DNA of 11,154 nucleotides. Origin: Deltaproteobacteria bacterium. GTDB taxonomy: Bacteria; Desulfobacterota; SM23-61. Below the pieces are notes generated by a model, which did no database searches, was not told the DNA's origin, and worked only from the letters and a program-made list of their open reading frames with translations. Positions 5,327 to 11,154 of this stretch are shown here, piece after piece (positions within the stretch are counted from its first letter, which is position 1; the number at the start of each line of letters is the position of its first letter). The stretch spans positions 1-11,154 of the forward strand of contig JACRCA010000420.1 of assembly GCA_016234425.1 (NCBI GenBank), in the 5' to 3' direction. The translations under genes were made by a program, and so were the position numbers.

Positions 5327-6900
5327 TGGCTCCTGGATTCTGCCTTCGGTAAGGCTTGGGCCACAAAAATTTTTTCTCCTTCTGGAAGCGGCAAGCCGGC
5401 CCGGTACTTCGTATGCACCTGAGTGAGATAGCTTTTCACCGTCGGTTCCATACGGCTGAGGAAAGTCTGGGGATAGATTCCGATCCAGAAGATAAACACC
5501 GTGACACAGCTGAGAACTACAATTTCCCGCCCCGAGAGATCCTTGAGGACCTTATTTTCCGGCTTGGTCAGCTCTCCAAACATCACTCGCTGGTACGCCC
5601 AGAGCATGTAGGCGGCCGCCAGAATGATCCCGGTCGCCGCTACCACGGCGAAGACAGCCGTGGCCTTAAAGGTTCCAACCAAGATTAAAAATTCTCCCAC
5701 AAACCCGTTCAGTCCCGGCAGTCCGATGGACGAGAGGGTAACCACCATGAAGAAGGCTGCGAAGATGGGCATCTGTCTCCAGATTCCTCCAAAGTCGGCG
5801 ATCATCCGGGTGTGCCTGCGTTCGTAGATCATCCCCACGAGCAAGAAAAGAGCACCCGTGGAGAATCCATGGTTGAGCATCTGCAGAATCCCGCCCTCAA
5901 TCCCTTGCAGGTTCAGGGCAAAAAGCCCCAGCACCACGAACCCCAAGTGGGAAACCGAGGAGAAAGCGATCAACCGTTTGAGGTCCTGCTGCACCAAGCA
6001 GACCAAGGCCCCGTAAATGATCCCGATGATGGCCAGGATGGAAACGAAGGGAACTAACTGGATCGAGGCGTGGGGGAAGAGGGGGATGCTGAAGCGCAAG
6101 AACCCATAGGTTCCCATCTTGAGTAAGACCGCCGCCAAAAGGACGGACCCCACCGTGGGAGCCTCCGTATGGGCATCGGGCAGCCAGGTATGGAAAGGAA
6201 ACATGGGGACCTTGATCGCAAAGGCCACACCAAAAGCCAAAAAAAGCCAGAACTGCACGTTGATCGGAACCTGTAGCTTGTAAACCTCCAGAAGGTCGAA
6301 AGTATACGTTCCCGTGGCCGCCCCGTTGTGGAAGTAGAGCACCAGGATGGCCACGAGCATCAACACGCTTCCTACCATGGTATAGATGATGAACTTGATG
6401 GCCGCATAGATGCGCCGTTGGGGATTTCCCCAAACCCCGATCAGGAGGTACATGGGGATGAGCATCACCTCCCAGAAGACGTAGAAAAGGAAAAGGTCCA
6501 GAGCGACGAAAACCCCGATCATCCCGGTTTCCAAAAAGAGGAGGCAGATCATGAACTCTTTGACCTTATCCTGGATATCTGTCCAACAGGAGATGACCGA
6601 GACCAGGGTGAGAAAAGTGGTCAGCAAAACCAGAAAGAGGCTGATTCCATCGATCCCCAGGAAATAACTCATCCCGTATTCGGGGATCCAGGGGGCCTTC
6701 TCCACAAACTGCATGGCTGCGGTATCCAACCGGAAGTTGAAGAAAAGGGGCAGGGAGAAGATGAACTCCAGGAGGGCCACTACCAGGGTGATCCAGCGGA
6801 TGGTTTCCTTCTTCTCTTTATTCACAAAAAGAAGAAGGGCAGCCCCCAGGAGGGGGAAAAAAGTAATCAGGGTAAGAAGGGGAAGTTCTGTCAAGTTCAT
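5314..6900 (-). CDS. nuoM: NADH-quinone oxidoreductase subunit M
   Basis: This is the second antiporter-like proton channel of complex I, with 528 residues and about 14 predicted membrane helices. Diagnostic stretches are YVFWEVMLIPMYLLIGVWG with the channel Glu144, IKVPMFPFHTWLPDAHTEAP with Lys230, LLKMGTYGFLRF with Lys261, and LPGLNGFVGEFLILVG with Glu403. WEVMLIPMY and HTEAP are specific to NuoM among the three paralogues. An in-frame TTG one codon upstream could also serve. ATG 6900 is preferred, with AGGAG 8 nt before it. The extreme C-terminus (KAESRSQNSE) is hydrophilic, is encoded by the repeat-like sequence at the M/N spacer, and is probably a neutral extension beyond the family core. 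Located 47 nt after nuoL. Confidence 0.97.
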   Translation of the reverse strand: MNLTELPLLTLITFFPLLGAALLLFVNKEKKETIRWITLVVALLEFIFSLPLFFNFRLDTAAMQFVEKAPWIPEYGMSYFLGIDGISLFLVLLTTFLTLVSVISCWTDIQDKVKEFMICLLFLETGMIGVFVALDLFLFYVFWEVMLIPMYLLIGVWGNPQRRIYAAIKFIIYTMVGSVLMLVAILVLYFHNGAATGTYTFDLLEVYKLQVPINVQFWLFLAFGVAFAIKVPMFPFHTWLPDAHTEAPTVGSVLLAAVLLKMGTYGFLRFSIPLFPHASIQLVPFVSILAIIGIIYGALVCLVQQDLKRLIAFSSVSHLGFVVLGLFALNLQGIEGGILQMLNHGFSTGALFLLVGMIYERRHTRMIADFGGIWRQMPIFAAFFMVVTLSSIGLPGLNGFVGEFLILVGTFKATAVFAVVAATGIILAAAYMLWAYQRVMFGELTKPENKVLKDLSGREIVVLSCVTVFIFWIGIYPQTFLSRMEPTVKSYLTQVHTKYRAGLPLPEGEKIFVAQALPKAESRSQNSE

Positions 6901-6922
6901 CAACCGAGCTCCTTTTGCCTAA

Positions 6923-6943
6923 GCTGAGCGCTGAAAGCTGAAA
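6923..6943. repeat. Three 7-nt tandem units in the nuoL-nuoM spacer
   Basis: GCTGAGC, GCTGAAA and GCTGAAA follow each other directly at 6923-6929, 6930-6936 and 6937-6943. They lie just upstream of the nuoM Shine-Dalgarno on the minus strand. Short and possibly insignificant, but it is one of only two nuo spacers longer than 33 nt, and both are repetitive. Confidence 0.5.
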
Positions 6944-6947
6944 GCCA

Positions 6948-8858
6948 TTAAAAGAGAAAATACCCAATCATCAGGACAACGCCCACCAATATGAAAAGGG
7001 CGTAACTTTGAACGTTTCCAGTTTGCCAATACTTGAAAATCTCGCTTCCACCCCTGACCACGGCCGCCACGCCGTTGACCGTGCCATCCACCAGAATGTC
7101 GTCAAAAATCCTCCACAGGAAAACCGAGAAGCGGACCATGGGGCCGACGAAGGCAAAATTGTAAATCTCATCGACCCAGTACTTGTTGGCGATCATTTCA
7201 TAAGGGGTCCTGTAACGCTCGGCCAGACGGTCGGGCAGGCTGGGGCTTTGGATGTACATGCGGTAAGCGGAGAGGATTCCCAACCCAGCGATGACCATGG
7301 AGACAATCATCATGCCGATCTCAAACCCCACCGCGTGGTGGCTAGAGTCGGCCGCTTTTGGGGGCAGGGCAAAGACCGGAGCAAGAAAATCGTGGAATTG
7401 ATTCCAACCTTCGACGATGGGGAACCCGAGGAAGCCTCCGATCGTCGAGAGGACGGCCAGGATAATCAGAGGCACAGTCATGATACCGGGAGACTCACGG
7501 ATAGGATGGGCCGCCTGATGATCCACCCGGGATTTACCATGAAAGGTCATAAACACGGCCCGAAACATGTAGGTAGCGGTCATGAAAGCAGCAATTGCTC
7601 CCACCAGCCAGAAAGAAAAGCCACCTTGGGTCAGAGCCTTCCAGAGGATTTCATCTTTGGAGAAAAATCCGGCAAAGGGGAAGATTCCCGAGATGGCCAG
7701 GGTGCCGATGAGAAAAGTCCAGTAGGTGCGGGGCATGTGAGGTTTGAGTGCTCCCATCCTGCGCATATCCAGTTCTCCGGCCAGGGCGTGCATCACGCTC
7801 CCTGCCCCCAGGAAGAGTAGAGCCTTGAAGAAAGCATGAGTCATCAGGTGAAAGATGCCCGCGGCAAAGGCGCCTACACCACAGGCCAGGAACATATAAC
7901 CTATTTGGCTGATGGTGGAGTAAGCCAGCACCCGTTTGATGTCGTTCTGGGCCAGGCCGATGGAGGCGGCATAGATGGCCGTGGCTGCACCGATCACAGC
8001 TACCAAAAAGATAGAGGTGGGAGCCAGGAGAAAGAGCACGTGGCAGCGGGCGACCATATAGACCCCCGCTGTAACCATGGTGGCCGCGTGGATCAGAGCG
8101 CTGACCGGTGTCGGGCCTTCCATGGCATCGGGCAACCAGGTGTACAGGGGAATCTGAGCCGATTTGCCCGTGGCTCCCATGAAAAGGAGGAGGGTGGTCA
8201 GGGTGATGAGTCCACTGCCCACAGCAAATTTTCCTGGAGCCGCGGCAAAGACAGCTTTGAAATCCAGAGTGCCGAAGGTAACGAAGATCAGGAAAATGGC
8301 CAGCAGGAACCCATAATCTCCGATCCGGTTAACGATGAAAGCTTTTTTGCCAGCATCCGAGGCAGATTTCTTCTCATACCAGAACCCGATCAGGAAATAT
8401 GAGCAGAGGCCCACTCCCTCCCAGCCCACGAAGAAGAGGAGAAAATTGTTCGCCGAAACTAAGAGGAGCATGAAAAAGACGAAAAGGTTGAGGTAGGTAA
8501 AATACCGGGAGAAGTCTCGATCCTCATGCATGTAACCATGGGAATAAATGTGAATGATGAAGGAGACGCCGGAGACGACCATCATCATGACAACAGAAAG
8601 CGGGTCGATCAGAAAGCCTACGTTCGCCTGAAATTCTCCGGCCAGGATCCAGGTGTAAACGACTTTTTCTAAAGAACGGCTGGTCGGCGGCAGCTTAAGC
8701 AGGTCAGCAAAGACCAGGAGGGAGACGAGGAAAGAAAGCCCGATGACCGCGCAAGCGATGAAGCCCACCGCTCCCTTGGACATTCGCCTACCCAAGAAGA
8801 GGTTGACGGCAAACCCGATGGCCGGAAACAACGGAATCAAACCCACATAATCCAGCAT
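6948..8858 (-). CDS. nuoL: NADH-quinone oxidoreductase subunit L
   Basis: This is the largest antiporter-like subunit and the distal proton pump of complex I, with 636 residues. The core carries VGWEGVGLCSYFLIGFW with Glu147, GKSAQIPLYTWLPDAMEGPT with Lys232, ALIHAATMVTAGVYMVAR with His257, HAFFKALLFL with Lys345, and GFFSKDEILW with Lys401. The C-terminal section from about residue 510 includes the NuoL-only amphipathic lateral helix region (EMIANKYWVDEIYNF, about 554-568) and a final transmembrane anchor. This separates it from NuoM and NuoN and from Mrp antiporters. Start ATG 8858 lies 13 nt after the nuoK stop, with GGAG about 9 nt upstream. Full length and intact. Confidence 0.97.
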   Translation of the reverse strand: MLDYVGLIPLFPAIGFAVNLFLGRRMSKGAVGFIACAVIGLSFLVSLLVFADLLKLPPTSRSLEKVVYTWILAGEFQANVGFLIDPLSVVMMMVVSGVSFIIHIYSHGYMHEDRDFSRYFTYLNLFVFFMLLLVSANNFLLFFVGWEGVGLCSYFLIGFWYEKKSASDAGKKAFIVNRIGDYGFLLAIFLIFVTFGTLDFKAVFAAAPGKFAVGSGLITLTTLLLFMGATGKSAQIPLYTWLPDAMEGPTPVSALIHAATMVTAGVYMVARCHVLFLLAPTSIFLVAVIGAATAIYAASIGLAQNDIKRVLAYSTISQIGYMFLACGVGAFAAGIFHLMTHAFFKALLFLGAGSVMHALAGELDMRRMGALKPHMPRTYWTFLIGTLAISGIFPFAGFFSKDEILWKALTQGGFSFWLVGAIAAFMTATYMFRAVFMTFHGKSRVDHQAAHPIRESPGIMTVPLIILAVLSTIGGFLGFPIVEGWNQFHDFLAPVFALPPKAADSSHHAVGFEIGMMIVSMVIAGLGILSAYRMYIQSPSLPDRLAERYRTPYEMIANKYWVDEIYNFAFVGPMVRFSVFLWRIFDDILVDGTVNGVAAVVRGGSEIFKYWQTGNVQSYALFILVGVVLMIGYFLF

Positions 8859-8871
8859 CCTCAGATCTCCT

Positions 8872-9174
8872 CTACCATTTCATCAAATTCATCTCGTCGG
8901 CATTGACGGTCTCTTTGGTGCGGTACATCGCCATAATGATCGCCAGGCCTACAGCCGCCTCAGCGGCCGCCACGGACATGACGAAGAAAACAAAGATCTG
9001 ACCGTCCATGGAGTTCAAAAAGCGGGAGAAGGCCACGAAGGCGACGTTCGCTGCGTTGAGCATAAGCTCGATGGACATAAAAATGACGATGGTGTTCCGC
9101 CTGAGTAGGAATCCCATTACTCCCACGCTAAATAGGACCGCGCTCAAAATTAAGTAACTGGAAAGAGAGATCAT
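8872..9174 (-). CDS. nuoK: NADH-quinone oxidoreductase subunit K
   Basis: This small membrane subunit of 100 residues has three transmembrane helices and lies between NuoJ and the antiporter subunits. The two conserved membrane glutamates of the proton pathway are present: Glu36 in IFMSIELMLNAANV and Glu72 in AAAEAAVGLAII. The open frame extends 28 codons further into the nuoJ 3' end, but those residues are Arg/Ser/Trp-rich and unlike the family. ATG 9174 with AAGGAG 6 nt upstream is the expected start. Spacing is 13 nt on both sides. Confidence 0.97.
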   Translation of the reverse strand: MISLSSYLILSAVLFSVGVMGFLLRRNTIVIFMSIELMLNAANVAFVAFSRFLNSMDGQIFVFFVMSVAAAEAAVGLAIIMAMYRTKETVNADEMNLMKW

Positions 9175-9187
9175 GTTTACTCCTTGT

Positions 9188-9700
9188 TCAGATCTGGCGC
9201 TTGGCCAGGACGATCGCGCCGATGATAGCCACCAGCAGAAGGACCGAAGTGATCTCAAAAGGCAGCAGAAAATCCGTGAACAGCAGCCGGGCCACTACCT
9301 CTGTGTTCCCCAGGGCCGCAACCTTCTCCGGCGGGAAATCTCCCTTGCTCCCTTCCAGAAGGACAGAATTGAAAATCATTCCAATCTGGGCCAGCAGCAC
9401 AATCCCCAAGAAGACCCCCAGGACCCTTTGCAACCTGTATCGGGTAACGATCTTCTTCTCTTTCTCCAGGTTCAAGAGCATGATGACAAAGAGGAATAGG
9501 ACCATGATGGCGCCGGCGTACACCAGAACCTGGATAATGGCGATAAATGGCGCGTTGAGCAGGAGGTAGATCCCAGCCAAGCAGAAAAATGTGATGATCA
9601 GGTAGATGGCGCTGGCCACGGGATTACGCTGCACGATGACCAGAATGGCGGTGATCACGGTCCCCACAGCCAGCACGATGAAGAGAGCAGTTTCAACCAT
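9188..9700 (-). CDS. nuoJ: NADH-quinone oxidoreductase subunit J
   Basis: Membrane subunit of 170 residues with five predicted helices: about 4-23, 29-48, 52-77, 92-112 and 147-166. The third helix contains the family hallmark VLVYAGAIMVLFLFVIMLL; in solved complex I structures this helix changes shape during coupling. It is followed by a charged loop LEKEKK and a roughly 30-residue extramembrane loop (115-145). It starts at ATG 9700, 13 nt after the nuoI stop. Length and topology are ordinary for the family. Confidence 0.96.
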   Translation of the reverse strand: MVETALFIVLAVGTVITAILVIVQRNPVASAIYLIITFFCLAGIYLLLNAPFIAIIQVLVYAGAIMVLFLFVIMLLNLEKEKKIVTRYRLQRVLGVFLGIVLLAQIGMIFNSVLLEGSKGDFPPEKVAALGNTEVVARLLFTDFLLPFEITSVLLLVAIIGAIVLAKRQI

Positions 9701-9713
9701 GGCCCAGGCCTCC

Positions 9714-10121
9714 CTATTTCTGATAGGCGTGAAAGAGTTTATCCCGATTGTAGATCAAATCTTTACGGGTATAATTGGCTGTCTCGTAACTCTCCCGCAG
9801 AACAATCGCCCCGTAAGGACAGGCTTCCTGGCAAAACCCGCAGAAGATACAGCGTAGCAGGTCAATCTCATAAACCTTCGGGAACCGCTTATGGGTCGGG
9901 CCTTCCCCCGGTTCCACGCGGATGCACTTTGCCGGACAGGCCGCGGCGCAAAGTTCGCAGGCTACACAAATGAGTTTCCCCTCCTCATCCCGCGTCAGTT
10001 CATGCAAGCCGCGGAAACGAGGGTACATGACCATCTTCTCCTCCGGGTATTGGAGGGTCACCGGATGGGTAAAGAAAGTGCGAAAGGTTAAGGCCAATCC
10101 TTTAAGCAGCGGTTTAATCAT
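9714..10121 (-). CDS. nuoI: NADH-quinone oxidoreductase subunit I (two [4Fe-4S] ferredoxin-like)
   Basis: This peripheral-arm subunit carries clusters N6a and N6b, which deliver electrons towards the quinone-proximal cluster. In 135 residues there are two full motifs: CVACELCAAACP (Cys 52, 55, 58, 62) and CIFCGFCQEACP (Cys 91, 94, 97, 101). The N-terminal amphipathic region MIKPLLKGLALTFRTFFTHP and the HELTRDEEGKLICVACELC context are NuoI-like. A longer frame from a GTG at 10154 is rejected, because AGGAG at 10126-10130 directly precedes ATG 10121. It lies 33 nt after nuoH. It is shorter than the roughly 180-residue enterobacterial protein, which has a longer C-terminus; short forms are common in anaerobes and thermophiles. 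Confidence 0.96.
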   Translation of the reverse strand: MIKPLLKGLALTFRTFFTHPVTLQYPEEKMVMYPRFRGLHELTRDEEGKLICVACELCAAACPAKCIRVEPGEGPTHKRFPKVYEIDLLRCIFCGFCQEACPYGAIVLRESYETANYTRKDLIYNRDKLFHAYQK

Positions 10122-10154
10122 CTTTCTCCTCGCGAGCTCTCCCCCAAGGTCCAC

Positions 10155-11138
10155 TCAGTCTGTCAAGGACATGACCACGCCCGTGATCAGGATGTTCAGA
10201 AGGGCTAAGGGGAAGAGGACTTTCCAACCAAATTTCATCAGCTGATCATAGCGGAACCGGGGATAGGTGGCCCGAACCCAGATGAAAAAGAAGATGAAGA
10301 TAAAGACCTTGATCAGGAACCATACGACGGGGGGCAGGAAAGGGCCCTGCCAGCCGCCGAAAAAGAGGGTCACCGCCAGAGAGCTGACCACCAGGATGTG
10401 GGCGTATTCCGCCAGGTAGTACAGCCCGAACTTCATCGAACTGTACTCCGTCTGGTAGCCGGCCACCAGCTCATTTTCGCATTCCGTCAGGTCGAAGGGG
10501 GTACGGCTACACTCGGCCACGGCAGAGATCAGGTAGATGAGGAAACCCAGAGGCTGGTAAACGATGAACCATACTTGGGATTGGGCCTGCACGATCTCCC
10601 CAGTGGACAGAGATCCCGTGATCATGAGGACGCCAATGATGGAAAGCCCCAGGGATAATTCGTAGCTGATCATCTGCGCCGAAGAGCGGATTCCCCCCAA
10701 CAGGGAATATTTATTGTTGGAGGCCCACCCCCCCATGACTACTCCATAGACCCCCAGCGAGGAAATGGCCAAGAGGTAGAGCAACCCCACGTTTACATCC
10801 GCTATCACCAGGTCCACCTTCTGCCCCAGGATGGTGACGCTATCGCCAAAAGGAATGACGGCATAGCTCATCAAGGCTGTGATGACGATCACGGTTGGCG
10901 CCAAGGTGTAGATCACCCGGTTGGCATGGGGCACAACGATGTCCTCTTTGAAGAAAAGTTTAAGGCCATCGGCAATGGGCTGGAGGAGTCCGAAGGGACC
11001 GACGCGATTCGGCCCATAACGGACCTGCATGTGGCCCAGGACTTTCCTCTCCATCAGGGTCATGTAGGCCACGATGAGGAGCATGGCGGTAAAAACTACC
11101 AGAACTTTAACCAAGGCAATGAGAAGATAAGCCAGCAT
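10155..11138 (-). CDS. nuoH: NADH-quinone oxidoreductase subunit H
   Basis: This membrane subunit of 327 residues and eight helices forms most of the quinone chamber and links the hydrophilic arm to the pump modules. Signatures include MERKVLGHMQVRYGPNRVGP (29-48), LQPIADGLKLFFKED (52-66), and the acidic loop SAVAECSRTPFDLTECENEL (205-224), which lines the quinone/proton entry region. The C-terminus has VRATYPRFRYDQLMKFGWK (288-306). Start ATG 11138 has AAGGAA about 8 nt upstream. It is the first gene of the visible cluster; the remaining 16 nt to the window edge contain no recognisable gene. The H-I-J-K-L-M-N order implies nuoG or other peripheral-arm genes further right. Confidence 0.97.
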   Translation of the reverse strand: MLAYLLIALVKVLVVFTAMLLIVAYMTLMERKVLGHMQVRYGPNRVGPFGLLQPIADGLKLFFKEDIVVPHANRVIYTLAPTVIVITALMSYAVIPFGDSVTILGQKVDLVIADVNVGLLYLLAISSLGVYGVVMGGWASNNKYSLLGGIRSSAQMISYELSLGLSIIGVLMITGSLSTGEIVQAQSQVWFIVYQPLGFLIYLISAVAECSRTPFDLTECENELVAGYQTEYSSMKFGLYYLAEYAHILVVSSLAVTLFFGGWQGPFLPPVVWFLIKVFIFIFFFIWVRATYPRFRYDQLMKFGWKVLFPLALLNILITGVVMSLTD

Positions 11139-11154
11139 ATCTTTTCCTTCCCAT

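Noticed and set aside
7008..8402. Two long plus-strand open frames opposite nuoL
   Set aside because: Both are mirror frames of an intact nuoL with low-complexity hydrophilic translations and no good ribosome site. No sign of real coding.
3788..8858. L/M/N-like subunits as part of an Mrp antiporter or a membrane hydrogenase (Ech/Hyf-type)
   Set aside because: The order H-I-J-K-L-M-N, the subunit-specific motifs of each protein and the NuoL lateral-helix region all indicate complex I.
1..11154. tRNA, rRNA, transposase or phage genes
   Set aside because: No such gene is visible on either strand; the spacers are too short and the coding regions are all accounted for.

Overview
This window looks like part of the chromosome, or a metagenomic contig, of an anaerobic bacterium with complex I. 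Gene content and small spacer repeats suggest a Desulfobacterota/Syntrophia-like (former Deltaproteobacteria) lineage. That placement is inferred from gene neighbourhood and general style, not from a marker gene. Apart from a short fragment at the left edge, every gene lies on the minus strand, so the biological reading order runs from right (11138) to left.

Right and centre (11138 down to 3788): the membrane half of complex I, in the canonical order nuoH-nuoI-nuoJ-nuoK-nuoL-nuoM-nuoN. Spacing is tight (13 nt at I/J, J/K and K/L, 33 nt at H/I) and starts have Shine-Dalgarno sequences. All seven genes look intact, and the proton-channel glutamates and lysines are visible in K, L, M and N. Wider spacers occur only at L/M (47 nt) and M/N (71 nt), and both hold small repetitive sequences. 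nuoA-G are not in view; they would lie to the right if linked.

Middle left (3601 down to 1955): three small cytoplasmic genes that resemble a signalling set. They are a stand-alone DRTGG-type domain protein, a GHKL ATPase of the anti-sigma-factor/RsbW kind, and a PHP-domain metal-dependent phosphoesterase. Such genes are found near NuoE/NuoF-like and hydrogenase genes in anaerobes, but their job is not established.

Left (1816 down to 1): a two-[4Fe-4S] beta-type subunit translationally coupled to an FAD/NAD-binding gamma-type subunit. Both are of the family found with sulfhydrogenase/group 3 [NiFe] hydrogenases and anaerobic sulfite reductase. The gamma gene is broken: the minus-strand copy stops after its flavin and nucleotide domains, while the missing C-terminal [2Fe-2S] domain appears in the opposite orientation at positions 1-141. 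This inverted junction, either a real rearrangement or an assembly fold-back, is the strongest anomaly in the window.

Together the genes describe an energy-conserving electron-transfer locus. Complex I provides the proton-pumping arm, a soluble flavin/FeS module would pass electrons between NAD(P)H and a partner enzyme outside the window, and a putative regulatory trio sits between them. I found no tRNA, rRNA, CRISPR array or transposase. The only non-coding stretches longer than 100 nt are 1817-1954 (a palindromic repeat-like element) and 3602-3787 (hairpin and possible promoter).
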